A DNA stretch of 64,000 nucleotides from JAWPMV01 sp038527215. Lineage in GTDB: Bacteria; Bacteroidota; Bacteroidia; J057. Shown piece after piece: positions 24,250 through 33,094 of this stretch. The stretch lies in NCBI GenBank assembly GCA_038527215.1, contig JBCBGC010000013.1, positions 23,560-87,559 on the forward strand, in the 5' to 3' direction. Below the pieces are notes generated by a model. That model was not told where the DNA came from, searched no databases, and saw only the letters and a program-made list of their open reading frames with translations. Made by a program: the position numbers and the translations under genes. The number at the start of each line of letters is the position of its first letter. Position 1 is the stretch's first letter.

Positions 24250-25263
24250 ATGAAAAAAACCATGTTCCTGGGCTTGCTGCTTTGTTTACTTACCGCCTGC
24301 CAGGCTCCGGATAAACAGCCTGATCAAGAGGCGGCTATACCCGATTCACAAGCCCTGGAAAGCCCGGATACAAAGGCGGTTTCTGTGGCCGAACCTGCTA
24401 CCACGAGCCCTGCTGCCCCTTGGTCAGGGGTTGTTTCCCCTCCGGAAGGAAGCCTGGCCGAACAGCTGGCTTTTATGGTGAAACAGTGTCATGACATGGT
24501 GATGGATGAGGAAATGGGGTCAGGAGAATTTGATGAAAAAATAGATGCGGCTGCTCAAGGCTACCTGCGTATCTCCGGGGGTTGGCCCACCTGTGGTTGT
24601 AACTGCACCAGTACCGCTGGTGCGTATCGAAAAGCCGATGGAAGTTACCTGCTTTTGTCCCAGGAACAATGGCCATGTTCTTACCGGAATATAGCCCAAT
24701 CCAGCGAAAACTGGGATCGTATCCTGCCAGAAGGCTTTGGCATCAAGACCTTTCTCTCAGAAGGGGGCGAGGAAGTATCTCTTCCGGACCAAAGTATGCT
24801 GCGGCTCCAATTTGAGATTCCGCAAAAAGGCACCCAGACTCAACTGGACCTGAAATGGATTCCTTTAGGCTTACAGTTTCCTAGTAGCCCCTTGATAGGT
24901 ACAAGCATGGATCAAGATCTCCATAGCACTTATTTGGGGGATTTCTGGGAATTGGTGGAGTCGGTAAAGGTTGGGGAAAGCCTGATGGCGATGAAGGATA
25001 ACCGACCGGATGAGATCAGCCAGGAAGATCGGCAGCCTTATACCGAAGCCCTGCAAGAATTGTCGGCGGAGGAAATTGCTGATTATTTGGGAACCTTATT
25101 CCAGGCCTATCAGATCTATTCGAGTATGAGCCATACCAGTCTGCGGATGGACTGGGACCGGGAAGCCGGACGGTTCCGAATCCTGGAAAAACTCAATCCG
25201 GCCAAGCCACTAAGTTTTCTGGAGTTTTTGGCTACCTATCCACGTTACGGTCCGATGTGTTAG
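24250..25263 (+). CDS. Unrecognised lipoprotein
   Basis: A 337-residue protein with a clear lipoprotein signal (MKKTMFLGLLLCLLTAC, Cys 17), then a Pro/Ala/Glu-rich linker to about residue 60, and a folded domain with a cysteine cluster GWPTCGCNCTSTAG (about residues 113-126) that could be disulfide-bonded or metal-binding. I do not recognise the family. It follows the sulfatase by 32 bases on the same strand and may be co-transcribed with it. The last 464 bases of this gene are duplicated downstream as part of an 873-bp tandem repeat; this first copy is intact. Confidence 0.8.
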   Translation: MKKTMFLGLLLCLLTACQAPDKQPDQEAAIPDSQALESPDTKAVSVAEPATTSPAAPWSGVVSPPEGSLAEQLAFMVKQCHDMVMDEEMGSGEFDEKIDAAAQGYLRISGGWPTCGCNCTSTAGAYRKADGSYLLLSQEQWPCSYRNIAQSSENWDRILPEGFGIKTFLSEGGEEVSLPDQSMLRLQFEIPQKGTQTQLDLKWIPLGLQFPSSPLIGTSMDQDLHSTYLGDFWELVESVKVGESLMAMKDNRPDEISQEDRQPYTEALQELSAEEIADYLGTLFQAYQIYSSMSHTSLRMDWDREAGRFRILEKLNPAKPLSFLEFLATYPRYGPMC

Positions 25264-25331
25264 GACTTTGACGCACCCTTGCCATTGTTCTACATTTTTT
25301 ACCCAAATTGCAGCCCAAAGAAAAACATCCT

Positions 25332-25688
25332 ATGCTGCTCATCACCGGAGGTACGGGCTTTATTGGTAAATATATCGTGCAGGAATTCCTAAGCGCAGGC
25401 TATGATATCCGACTGCTGGTCCGGAATCCTGCTAAGCGGACCCTGCCTTCCTGGTCCAACCTGGTAGAGATAGCAGAAGGAGATATCCTGGATCAACTCT
25501 CTCTGGAAAAAGCCCTGGATGGCGTTACGGAAGTGGTACATGCCGCTGGAAAAGTGAGTTTTTGGCGAAAGGAAAAAGAGGAGATCATGGCCATTAACCA
25601 GGGAGGAACGGCCCTATTGGTCGATCTCTGTCTGGCGGCAAATATTCAAAAATTGGTGCATGTGAGTTCCATTGCGGCTCCAATTTGA
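25332..25688 (+). pseudogene. Truncated 5' copy of the SDR epimerase gene
   Basis: The first copy of the epimerase start encodes the normal N-terminus (MLLITGGTGFIGKYIVQEF) up to HVSSIAA, then at about 25679 passes into duplicated lipoprotein DNA in another frame and stops at 25688. About 118 residues would be made, holding the NAD-binding half of the Rossmann fold but no catalytic YxxxK. It keeps the original spacer upstream, so it is probably transcribed, but the product should not be active. Confidence 0.85.
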
Positions 25689-26136
25689 GATTCCGCAAAA
25701 AGGCACCCAGACTCAACTGGACCTGAAATGGATTCCTTTAGGCTTACAGTTTCCTAGTAGCCCCTTGATAGGTACAAGCATGGATCAAGATCTCCATAGC
25801 ACTTATTTGGGGGATTTCTGGGAATTGGTGGAGTCGGTAAAGGTTGGGGAAAGCCTGATGGCGATGAAGGATAACCGACCGGATGAGATCAGCCAGGAAG
25901 ATCGGCAGCCTTATACCGAAGCCCTGCAAGAATTGTCGGCGGAGGAAATTGCTGATTATTTGGGAACCTTATTCCAGGCCTATCAGATCTATTCGAGTAT
26001 GAGCCATACCAGTCTGCGGATGGACTGGGACCGGGAAGCCGGACGGTTCCGAATCCTGGAAAAACTCAATCCGGCCAAGCCACTAAGTTTTCTGGAGTTT
26101 TTGGCTACCTATCCACGTTACGGTCCGATGTGTTAG
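25673..26136 (+). pseudogene. 3' fragment of the lipoprotein gene
   Basis: Second copy of the lipoprotein C-terminal region (RLQFEIPQKGTQ... to PRYGPMC), identical to the intact gene but lacking signal peptide, start codon and the first half. It lies between the truncated and intact epimerase genes and is a by-product of the tandem duplication. Translation from an ATT-like codon is not credible. Confidence 0.85.
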
Positions 26137-26204
26137 GACTTTGACGCACCCTTGCCATTGTTCTACATTTTTTACCCAAATTGCAGCCCAAAGAAAAACA
26201 TCCT

Positions 26205-27188
26205 ATGCTGCTCATCACCGGAGGTACGGGCTTTATTGGTAAATATATCGTGCAGGAATTCCTAAGCGCAGGCTATGATATCCGACTGCTGGTCCGGAAT
26301 CCTGCTAAGCGGACCCTGCCTTCCTGGTCCAACCTGGTAGAGATAGCAGAAGGAGATATCCTGGATCAACTCTCTCTGGAAAAAGCCCTGGATGGCGTTA
26401 CGGAAGTGGTACATGCCGCTGGAAAAGTGAGTTTTTGGCGAAAGGAAAAAGAGGAGATCATGGCCATTAACCAGGGAGGAACGGCCCTATTGGTCGATCT
26501 CTGTCTGGCGGCAAATATTCAAAAATTGGTGCATGTGAGTTCCATTGCGGCTATAGGGCATCGCATGGACGGCGGCTTGATCACCGAAGATACGCCCTGG
26601 GGCGGGAAAAGCCTTTCCCATTATTCCCTTTCCAAGCGCAGGGCAGAGATGGAAGTCTACCGAGGAATTGCCGAAGGATTACAGGCCGTAATGGTCAATC
26701 CCGCCCTGGTGATTGGGGCAGATTCCAACTGGGATGAAGGGACGGCCAAAATGTACAAAATTGTCAATCGGGGATTGAGTTTTTATAATCCGGGCGGGAA
26801 TGGGTTCGTGGCGGCGGCGGATGTAGCCAAAGCCTGTCGCTTATTGTTGGAGGAAAATGTTCCCAACGGTGAACGCTATTTGCTGGCAGCGGAGAATTTA
26901 TCCTATCAGACCTATTTCAGCTGGGTGGCAGAAGCATTGGGCAAAAGACCCCCTAGTCGAAAATTAGGGCCTTTCTTAACCCTTACCGTCGGTCGAATTT
27001 CTGAATTTTTGTCTAACCTCACCGGAAAGCCGCCCATCGTTTCCTTAGAAACCATGCGGAGCGGCCTTGCCGCGCGTGCCTACGATGGCAGCAAGATTAC
27101 CGGACTGGAGTTTTCCTACCAATCCATCCATGAGGTAGTAAATGAAACGGCCCGACAATTCCAGGCGGATAAGACTAAGCAGGCATAA
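26205..27188 (+). CDS. Extended SDR: NAD(P)-dependent epimerase/reductase
   Basis: A 327-residue extended short-chain dehydrogenase related to dihydroflavonol-4-reductase and hopanoid-associated epimerases. It has the N-terminal TGGTGFIG cofactor motif, the DVSSIAA-like strand HVSSIAAIG, and the catalytic YSLSKRRAE (YxxxK) near residue 140. It probably acts on a sugar nucleotide or lipid-type alcohol; the substrate is unknown. ATG 26205 is preferred to the TTG eight codons upstream. It is the intact copy; the first 341 bases are duplicated upstream. The following small gene starts 38 bases after its stop. Confidence 0.88.
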   Translation: MLLITGGTGFIGKYIVQEFLSAGYDIRLLVRNPAKRTLPSWSNLVEIAEGDILDQLSLEKALDGVTEVVHAAGKVSFWRKEKEEIMAINQGGTALLVDLCLAANIQKLVHVSSIAAIGHRMDGGLITEDTPWGGKSLSHYSLSKRRAEMEVYRGIAEGLQAVMVNPALVIGADSNWDEGTAKMYKIVNRGLSFYNPGGNGFVAAADVAKACRLLLEENVPNGERYLLAAENLSYQTYFSWVAEALGKRPPSRKLGPFLTLTVGRISEFLSNLTGKPPIVSLETMRSGLAARAYDGSKITGLEFSYQSIHEVVNETARQFQADKTKQA

Positions 27189-27212
27189 GCCTGCTTTATG
27201 CACAGCATTCCC

Positions 27213-27220
27213 TATATTTG
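27213..27220 (+). promoter_or_regulatory. Consensus -7 box TATATTTG just before a start codon
   Basis: TATATTTG at 27213-27220 matches the Bacteroidota TAnnTTTG box exactly and ends six bases before the ATG at 27226; TTTA at 27196 is a possible -33 element. Transcription would begin at or next to the start codon, so the mRNA may be leaderless or nearly so. Confidence 0.5.
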
Positions 27221-27225
27221 CAGCT

Positions 27226-27501
27226 ATGCGGATAAATCGGAGTACGCAAGAAAAACTGCAAACCATCCTCAAGGCTCAGTCCTACCGGGTCCGGTATGAA
27301 AAGGGCAACTTTCAGGGAGGCTACTGTGTGGTACATGAGCAAAAAACCATCATTATCAACAAGTTTCATCCTCTGGAAAGCAAAATCGCTACCCTGGTTG
27401 AGATCATCGGAGACCTGGAGATAGAAACCACTTTATTGACCGAAGATCAGATAAAGTTGGTGCAGAGAATCAAAAAAGACCGGGTAGCGAAGGAAAAATA
27501 A
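27226..27501 (+). CDS. Small conserved-looking protein of unknown function
   Basis: A 91-residue basic, cytoplasmic protein (MRINRSTQEKLQTILKAQ...) with no known motif. It has a beta-rich middle (YRVRYEKGNFQGGYCVVHEQKTIIINKFHPLESKI) and a helical end. I recall similar short proteins before MBL-fold hydrolases in Bacteroidota but cannot name the family. It overlaps the next start by one base (TAATG arrangement), implying translational coupling with the PhnP-like gene. A longer frame from 27142 would overlap the epimerase gene and is not used. Confidence 0.7.
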   Translation: MRINRSTQEKLQTILKAQSYRVRYEKGNFQGGYCVVHEQKTIIINKFHPLESKIATLVEIIGDLEIETTLLTEDQIKLVQRIKKDRVAKEK

Positions 27502-28292
27502 TGGGTGTACCCTCCTTTACTTTTACTTTTTTAGGCACAGGGACTTCTCAGGGAGTGCCGGTGATTGCGTGTGATTGCGAGGTGTGCCGCTCAACGGATC
27601 CCAGGGATAAGCGCTTGCGTACGGCCGCCCATCTACAAACGGATGACCTTAGTATCGTCATAGACACCGGACCAGATTTTCGTCAACAAATGCTACGTGA
27701 GAAAGTCGGTCGATTGGATGCGGTGCTGTTTACCCATGCCCACAAGGATCATGTGGCAGGGATGGATGACATCCGGTCATTTTACTTTCGTCAAAAAGCC
27801 CCCCTGGAACTTTATGGGAGTTCCGAAACCTTTGCCCAGCTGCGCCAAGAGTTTGCCTATGTCTTTGGCCCTACGGATTATCCGGGTGCTCCTGCCATCC
27901 AGACCCACCTGATCCAGGATCAAGCCTTTCAAATCGGTGAACTGAGCATTACCCCGCTGCCGGTGATGCATCGCCATATGCCAGTTTTGGGCTTTCGGAT
28001 TGGTGATTTTGTCTACCTGACTGACTGCAATTATATTCCTCCTGAGACGGAAGCAAAACTTCAGGGCGTGAAGGTGCTGATTTTGAATGCCTTACGACGG
28101 CAAAAGCACTACTCTCATTTTACCCTGGAAGAAGCCTTGGCCTGGGTAGAAAAGCTCCAGCCAGAGGCTGCTTATTTTACCCATCTGAGTCATCAAATGG
28201 GGAAACATGCAGACGTAAGTCGAGAGTTGCCTGCTCATGTTCAGATTGCCTACGACGGCCTTAAATTGCATTATCAAGGGGATTCTTTATAA
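27501..28292 (+). CDS. PhnP-like MBL-fold metallohydrolase
   Basis: A 263-residue phosphodiesterase-type metallo-beta-lactamase-fold enzyme. It shows the FLGTGTSQGVP start, a CDCEVCRSTDPRDKRLRTAA zinc-ribbon-like insert as in PhnP, the di-metal motif THAHKDHVAGMDDIR near residue 77, and later histidines in VMHRHMP and TDCNYIPP. PhnP cleaves cyclic phosphate diesters; the substrate here is unknown, and no phosphonate genes are near. It is translationally coupled to the small gene upstream. An oncogene-type lipoate hydrolase activity (LipB-associated) is an alternative suggested for close relatives. Confidence 0.85.
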   Translation: MGVPSFTFTFLGTGTSQGVPVIACDCEVCRSTDPRDKRLRTAAHLQTDDLSIVIDTGPDFRQQMLREKVGRLDAVLFTHAHKDHVAGMDDIRSFYFRQKAPLELYGSSETFAQLRQEFAYVFGPTDYPGAPAIQTHLIQDQAFQIGELSITPLPVMHRHMPVLGFRIGDFVYLTDCNYIPPETEAKLQGVKVLILNALRRQKHYSHFTLEEALAWVEKLQPEAAYFTHLSHQMGKHADVSRELPAHVQIAYDGLKLHYQGDSL

Positions 28293-28333
28293 TTTGGTAA
28301 CGTTGAATCCCCTCCGCCCATAGGGATTATCTC

Positions 28334-28341
28334 TATATTTG
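28334..28341 (+). promoter_or_regulatory. Consensus -7 box of the lamin-tail T9SS gene
   Basis: TATATTTG at 28334-28341 matches the Bacteroidota TAnnTTTG box perfectly, 48 bases before the ATG at 28390. I find no convincing TTTG at the usual -33 distance. Confidence 0.5.
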
Positions 28342-28389
28342 CCCCACATTTACGCGTAAACCTTAACCTATTAGATAAAACCATTACCC

Positions 28390-31053
28390 ATGACACGAAG
28401 TAAGTTGCTATTCACGCTCCTGGCTATCGTATTCGGTAGCCAGACTGCCTGGGCCCAGTGTTCTGAGTTGTTTTTCTCAGAGTATATCGAAGGCTCTAGC
28501 AGCAACAAAGCCGTGGAGATTTACAATCCATCCGGCGCAGCAGTGAACCTCTCTGACTACGCTGTATACCTCTTCTCCAATGGAGGTACTTCTTCTTCAC
28601 AGGAGGACACGCTTTCCGGTACCCTCGCCCCATATGGTACCTTCGTTATCGCCAACTCCAGTGCTGATCCAGCGATTCAGGCGGTGGCAGATATCACCAG
28701 TAATATCACCTTCTATAATGGAGATGATGCTATTATCCTGGTTAAACTTTCGACAGCCGATACCGTGGACGTGATCGGTGAAGTAGGAGTAGATCCAGGG
28801 AGCTTCTGGAACATCGGTTCTGGAACCGGTACCGGAACTACGCAGAATCACACCATCCGTCGTATTGCCACAGTAGGTGGTGGAAATACCGACTGGGCGG
28901 CCAGTTCTGCCAATGAGTGGGATGATTTTGACATTGATACCTTTGACGGACTGGGCTCTCATGTCAGCAACTGCTCTCCTGCCTGTCAGCTGCCATTCTT
29001 CTCTGAGTATATAGAAGGATCTGGCAGTAACAAAGCCATCGAAATTTACAATCCACGGAGTGATACCCTGGACATGAGTGATTTCCAGGTACAGCGCCAT
29101 AACAATGGAACCACCAATAACGCTGATACCTTGAACTTTACCATAAGCCTACCTCCTTATGGTACCTATGTTGCTGGTAATAGCTCTGGAGATCCGGTCC
29201 TGGTAGCGGCTTCTGATTCCCTGTCTTCCATTACCTTCTTTAACGGGGACGATGCGCTGCTCTTGATTCAACTCTCTACTGGAGATACCATTGACGTCAT
29301 TGGACAATTGGGAGAAGATCCAGCTGCCGGTTCGTGGCCAGTTGATACGGGATCTACCTCTAACTTTACGCTGCGTCGTAAATTTGGAATTACCAATGGA
29401 AACAATGATTGGGCTGCTTCATCAGCCAGTGAATGGGATGCTTTCCCTATCAACTCCTTTGGTGACCTGGGAGATCACAGCAGCGTATGTGCACCTGTGG
29501 CTACTACCCCTGAGATCAACTTCTCTGCCACCTTTGCCACCGTTTCAGAGGCTGACGGCATCGCCAGCTTTGACGTTGAAATCGCCAACGCAACGGCTGA
29601 TACTGCTGCGGTGGACGTAATGATGGGCATGGCTTCAACTGCTACCAATGGTGCGGACTTTATCTGGACCGATACGACGATCGTATTCCCTGCCAACGCT
29701 TCTATCCCTATCTCCTTGACCGCTACCATCCTGGAAGATACTGACCTGGAAGGAGACGAGACCATCATCGTCATGCTGAAAAACGCCACCAATGGTGCAG
29801 TGGTTGGTGAGGACTCAGTGCTCACCGTAGTGATTGAGGATAATGAATACCCACAGTACAATATCGACCTGATTACCGCTGACGGAAACGGAAACGGTAT
29901 CGGAGACTCTGCTGAGGCTGACATCCGCGTACAGGTAAGAGGAATCGTTTATGGTCCTGACTTTGACGGGAACAATGGTTACTCTTTCTACCTGATCGAC
30001 AGCACGGGCGGTATCAATATCTTTAACTTCAATGACGTACCTAGCGGCTACCAGGCCCAGGAAGGAGATGAAATCATCGCCAAAGGTACCATGACGGATT
30101 TCCGCGGACTGACCGAAATTCAGGTGGAAGAAATTGATTCTATCTCTTCTGGTAATGCCCTGGCTGATCCATTAGAAGTAACCGTTCTGGACGAAAGCAC
30201 AGAATCTGAGTTCGTGAAAATTACCTGTCTGACCATGCTGGATACCACCAACACCAGTGGTGGCGTGAACGTGAACTTCACCAACGGAGTGGACACTTTC
30301 ACCATCCGGATGGACATCGATGCAACTGCCTTCGGAACAGATGTACCCTTGAACAACAAATGGGTTGATATCACCGGTATCGGTTCTCAGTTTACCTTCA
30401 GCGATCCTGCCCTGGACGGCTACCAGCTCTTCCCACGTGATTCTGCTGATATTGCCGCTCGTATTCCTGACGTAGGATTTACCATGGATGAAAACTCCGT
30501 AGATGAATCCACGCCTACCCTGGACGTGGCCGTATTCCAAACCAATGGTAACCCTGACACCACGGAAGTAACCGTGACGGTAGCTTCTACTTCTACCGCT
30601 ACAGCAGGAGTTGACTATACCTTCGCTGATACCACCGTGGTATTGACAGGTTGTGCGGACGATACCGTCCTACTGCCGGTAACCATCATTGATGAAGACA
30701 GCATTGAAGGAGACGAAACCATCGTTCTGGTTATCACTACGGCTACCAACGGGGCCACCGTTTCTACTGACACCATGGTGATCACCATTACTGAAACTGA
30801 CGCCATCGAGAACCTGCTGCCTGCTTCTGCTATCAAGATGTATCCTAACCCCGGTACTGACCGGATCATCCTGGATGCTCAGCTGAACATGGAAGAGGTG
30901 ATCGTAACCAATATGCTGGGACAAACCATGATTGCTACCGACGGCATTGCCCGTCGTCAGGAAATCAACACCAGCAACCTGCCTGCCGGCATTTATCTCG
31001 TAAGAGTGAATACGGCTGAAGGAATTTGGGTACAGAGATGGGTGAAAAAATAA
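28390..31053 (+). CDS. T9SS-exported protein with two lamin-tail and two Calx-beta domains
   Basis: An 887-residue extracellular protein. A signal peptide (cleavage after AWA, about residue 22) is followed by two lamin-tail domains (residues about 25-190 and 200-360), each starting with FFSEYIEGS-SNKAVEIYNP and containing FYNGDDAIILV. Then come a Calx-beta domain (about 375-490), an OB-fold-like region (about 495-690) as in secreted nuclease-associated proteins, a second Calx-beta domain (about 695-800) and a T9SS sorting domain (MYPNPGTDRIILD to the end). Codon choice is strongly biased to C- and A-ending optimal codons compared with its neighbours, suggesting high expression. A structural surface role is likely; no catalytic residues are seen. 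Confidence 0.9.
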   Translation: MTRSKLLFTLLAIVFGSQTAWAQCSELFFSEYIEGSSSNKAVEIYNPSGAAVNLSDYAVYLFSNGGTSSSQEDTLSGTLAPYGTFVIANSSADPAIQAVADITSNITFYNGDDAIILVKLSTADTVDVIGEVGVDPGSFWNIGSGTGTGTTQNHTIRRIATVGGGNTDWAASSANEWDDFDIDTFDGLGSHVSNCSPACQLPFFSEYIEGSGSNKAIEIYNPRSDTLDMSDFQVQRHNNGTTNNADTLNFTISLPPYGTYVAGNSSGDPVLVAASDSLSSITFFNGDDALLLIQLSTGDTIDVIGQLGEDPAAGSWPVDTGSTSNFTLRRKFGITNGNNDWAASSASEWDAFPINSFGDLGDHSSVCAPVATTPEINFSATFATVSEADGIASFDVEIANATADTAAVDVMMGMASTATNGADFIWTDTTIVFPANASIPISLTATILEDTDLEGDETIIVMLKNATNGAVVGEDSVLTVVIEDNEYPQYNIDLITADGNGNGIGDSAEADIRVQVRGIVYGPDFDGNNGYSFYLIDSTGGINIFNFNDVPSGYQAQEGDEIIAKGTMTDFRGLTEIQVEEIDSISSGNALADPLEVTVLDESTESEFVKITCLTMLDTTNTSGGVNVNFTNGVDTFTIRMDIDATAFGTDVPLNNKWVDITGIGSQFTFSDPALDGYQLFPRDSADIAARIPDVGFTMDENSVDESTPTLDVAVFQTNGNPDTTEVTVTVASTSTATAGVDYTFADTTVVLTGCADDTVLLPVTIIDEDSIEGDETIVLVITTATNGATVSTDTMVITITETDAIENLLPASAIKMYPNPGTDRIILDAQLNMEEVIVTNMLGQTMIATDGIARRQEINTSNLPAGIYLVRVNTAEGIWVQRWVKK

Positions 31054-31066
31054 GCCCATAAACCAT

Positions 31067-31105
31067 AAAAAAAGCGGCGGCATCTCAGATGCCGCCGCTT
31101 TTTTT
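31067..31105. terminator. Bidirectional rho-independent terminator
   Basis: AGCGGCGGCATCT (31073-31085) pairs with AGATGCCGCCGCT (31087-31099), with seven A before and seven T after. It lies between the convergent T9SS gene and the acetyltransferase gene (stop at 31107) and should serve both. Confidence 0.95.
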
Positions 31106-31106
31106 A

Positions 31107-31610
31107 TTATCGGAATTGAGGTAATTCGCTTCTTCTTTCCAGGATCAGCGTATCGCGCCACCGCCCCCGATGCCGGGCGATTTTATGCCTTTTGCCCAAT
31201 AGACTAAAGCCTGTTTTTTCATGGAGCCGTAGACTGGCGATGTTCTCCGGAAAAATGGAGGCTTGCAAGGTCCAGATCCCTTCCTGTTCAGATGAGCTGA
31301 TCAACTGCCGCATGAGCTTTTGACCGAGTCCAAATCCCCGATAGTCCGGATGAATGTAAATGCTGACTTCGGCCACCCCTTGGTATACCGCACGCTTGGA
31401 GACCTGACTCAAAGCTGCCCATCCTCCGACAGTTTTGTCCTGAACCGCCACCCAACGCGAATGCCTCAAATGGCTTTCATGCCAACCCTCCCAGTCCGGG
31501 CACTGGGTTTCAAACGAAGCCAGACCCGTATCCAGCCCCAGTTGGTAAATCTGAGCTACCTGCGGCCAGTGGGAAGACTGCATGGGTTGCAAGGTGAAAA
31601 GATTGGTCAT
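31107..31610 (-). CDS. GNAT N-acetyltransferase, phosphinothricin-acetyltransferase-like
   Basis: A 167-residue single-domain acetyltransferase. The order of segments fits the PAT/MnaT branch: YQLGLDTGLASFETQCPDWEGW, the VAEVSIYIHPDYRGFGLGQKLMRQLI acetyl-CoA loop near residue 98, and SLRLHEKTGF. This branch acetylates small amines such as phosphinothricin, methionine sulfone or polyamine-like compounds; the real substrate is not known. Its start overlaps the stop of the upstream T9SS gene by four bases, so the two are translationally coupled, although no functional link is obvious. Confidence 0.88.
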   Translation of the reverse strand: MTNLFTLQPMQSSHWPQVAQIYQLGLDTGLASFETQCPDWEGWHESHLRHSRWVAVQDKTVGGWAALSQVSKRAVYQGVAEVSIYIHPDYRGFGLGQKLMRQLISSSEQEGIWTLQASIFPENIASLRLHEKTGFSLLGKRHKIARHRGRWRDTLILERRSELPQFR

Positions 31611-33046
31611 TCGATTCTGATGCTAGCTCGATATATCTGACGTTGAGTTTGGATGTTGAGGATGTATAATCCTCCGGCCAGGCTATCAGGTACCGCAAGA
31701 TGCTGCCAGGGCTGCCTTTTAGCTACCTGAAAGTGGAGCTTTCCATCTAAGCCCACCACCCTGATGAGAGCCGGTGGAATAGGGTCCCGGGCGTGTAAGA
31801 TGCCTCCTCTGGATACCGGATTGGGAAATAAACTCGTCTCCAGTAAAGGGAGTTTTTTAGCGATGGAGGTGGACAAAAAAGCCAGCGGCTCGTGATACAA
31901 AACATATTGAAGGTCATTTTCCTGGGTAGTCAGGAAACCCGCCGCATATATCCCGCCTGCTTGTCCGGCGATCAGACCCAAGGTCATATCCAGCCGGTTT
32001 TGCCCCCAATACCATTCCAGCATTTCACTGCCCGTACTGTCTACCAGGACCATATAAAAGTCCGTACTTTGACCGGCTGGATTGTAGCCGTAGCCTCCCA
32101 GAACGAAGTAGCCGCGCTTTACTTCGGCAATGCTGAAACAGGCGTCTGCCTCAACGTCTCCATAATAGCGATGCCATTTTTCAGTCCCCGTACTATCGAA
32201 GGCCACTACCAGGTAATCAAAGAAGAAGTTCTGACTATCCGGGAAGGCTTCCCCAACCAGCCAGTATTCTCCAGATTGGGTCCGGAGGATATTTTGGCTG
32301 CCTCCATTGGTGCCGTAATCCAGGGTTTTGACCCATTGGGTGTCGCCAAATTTGTTGATGTTGAGCAAATAAGGGCGATAGGTTTTATCGGCTAACTGCC
32401 GCTCTCCCGCTACCAGGAAGCCTCCTTCCGGGATGGCCGCACTGGCATGAGCAATGTCATTTTCCAAACTATCCCTGAAGTTGGCGATCCATTGAGGTTG
32501 GCCTTCAGCGTTGAAAAACCTGAGATAGGTGTCATTCCCATTGCCATTGGGATCAGAAATGGAGCCTGAGGCTAAAAAGCTCCCATCAGGTAGCACGCAG
32601 GCCGTTTTGAAGACTTCATTGAGGAAAGTGTCCGTAGTTGTCCAGGTTTGGACCATGTGGCCACTGGTATCAATCCGCATAAAGAGCGCATCCTTATTGC
32701 CCGTCTGCGGATTGTAAATGCTGCCCGTAATGAGCAGGATATCAGCTTTTTGTAAGACCACCGCATCCCCGGACTCATTCAAGGGACCCCCATAAAATTT
32801 CTGCCAGATGGCCTTGCCGTCAGGGGTGAACTTGTTCAGGACAATTTGATGCCCCAGGTTAGGAGTATTGGAGATGTTGCCAAGCACATAGACGGACTGA
32901 TCGGCCGCCTGGACCACGCCGGCGGCTTGTTCCTGAAACGAGCTATCACCATAAACTTTTACAAAGGCCTGGGATTGAGCCGAAATAAGGGTGGGAAAAA
33001 TGAAAAGTCCAGTCAACAAGACCAGGCAGTATCGGAAGGAAATCAT
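31607..33046 (-). CDS. T9SS-exported beta-propeller-like protein
   Basis: A 479-residue extracellular protein. Signal peptide to about residue 23 (LISAQ), then repeated blades of the form DGSFLASGSISD / GGFLVAGERQL / GYFVLGGYGYN, each with F-x-x-x-G-x-x-x-W strands, typical of secreted propellers annotated as SBBP-like. The C-terminus (LFPNPVSRGGILHARD to LNIQTQRQIYRASIRIE) is a T9SS type A sorting domain. Binding or scaffold role is likely; no catalytic motif is seen. It is the first gene of a two-gene unit with the acetyltransferase. Confidence 0.85.
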   Translation of the reverse strand: MISFRYCLVLLTGLFIFPTLISAQSQAFVKVYGDSSFQEQAAGVVQAADQSVYVLGNISNTPNLGHQIVLNKFTPDGKAIWQKFYGGPLNESGDAVVLQKADILLITGSIYNPQTGNKDALFMRIDTSGHMVQTWTTTDTFLNEVFKTACVLPDGSFLASGSISDPNGNGNDTYLRFFNAEGQPQWIANFRDSLENDIAHASAAIPEGGFLVAGERQLADKTYRPYLLNINKFGDTQWVKTLDYGTNGGSQNILRTQSGEYWLVGEAFPDSQNFFFDYLVVAFDSTGTEKWHRYYGDVEADACFSIAEVKRGYFVLGGYGYNPAGQSTDFYMVLVDSTGSEMLEWYWGQNRLDMTLGLIAGQAGGIYAAGFLTTQENDLQYVLYHEPLAFLSTSIAKKLPLLETSLFPNPVSRGGILHARDPIPPALIRVVGLDGKLHFQVAKRQPWQHLAVPDSLAGGLYILNIQTQRQIYRASIRIE

Positions 33047-33094
33047 GGATTAAATATACCAATCTTCTCCTAAATCCTGCATTTGCCTGAAGGA

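Larger units (their letters stand above)
24800..26552 (+). repeat. 873-bp perfect tandem duplication
   Basis: Copy 1 is 24800-25672 and copy 2 is 25673-26545, each beginning with TGCGGCT, which appears again at 26546-26552. The translated parts of the two copies are identical, so the event is recent or an assembly artefact. The unit carries the 3' end of the lipoprotein gene, the intergenic spacer and the 5' third of the SDR gene. The 7-bp TGCGGCT at all three boundaries is the microhomology expected of a slippage or illegitimate recombination event. Confidence 0.95.
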
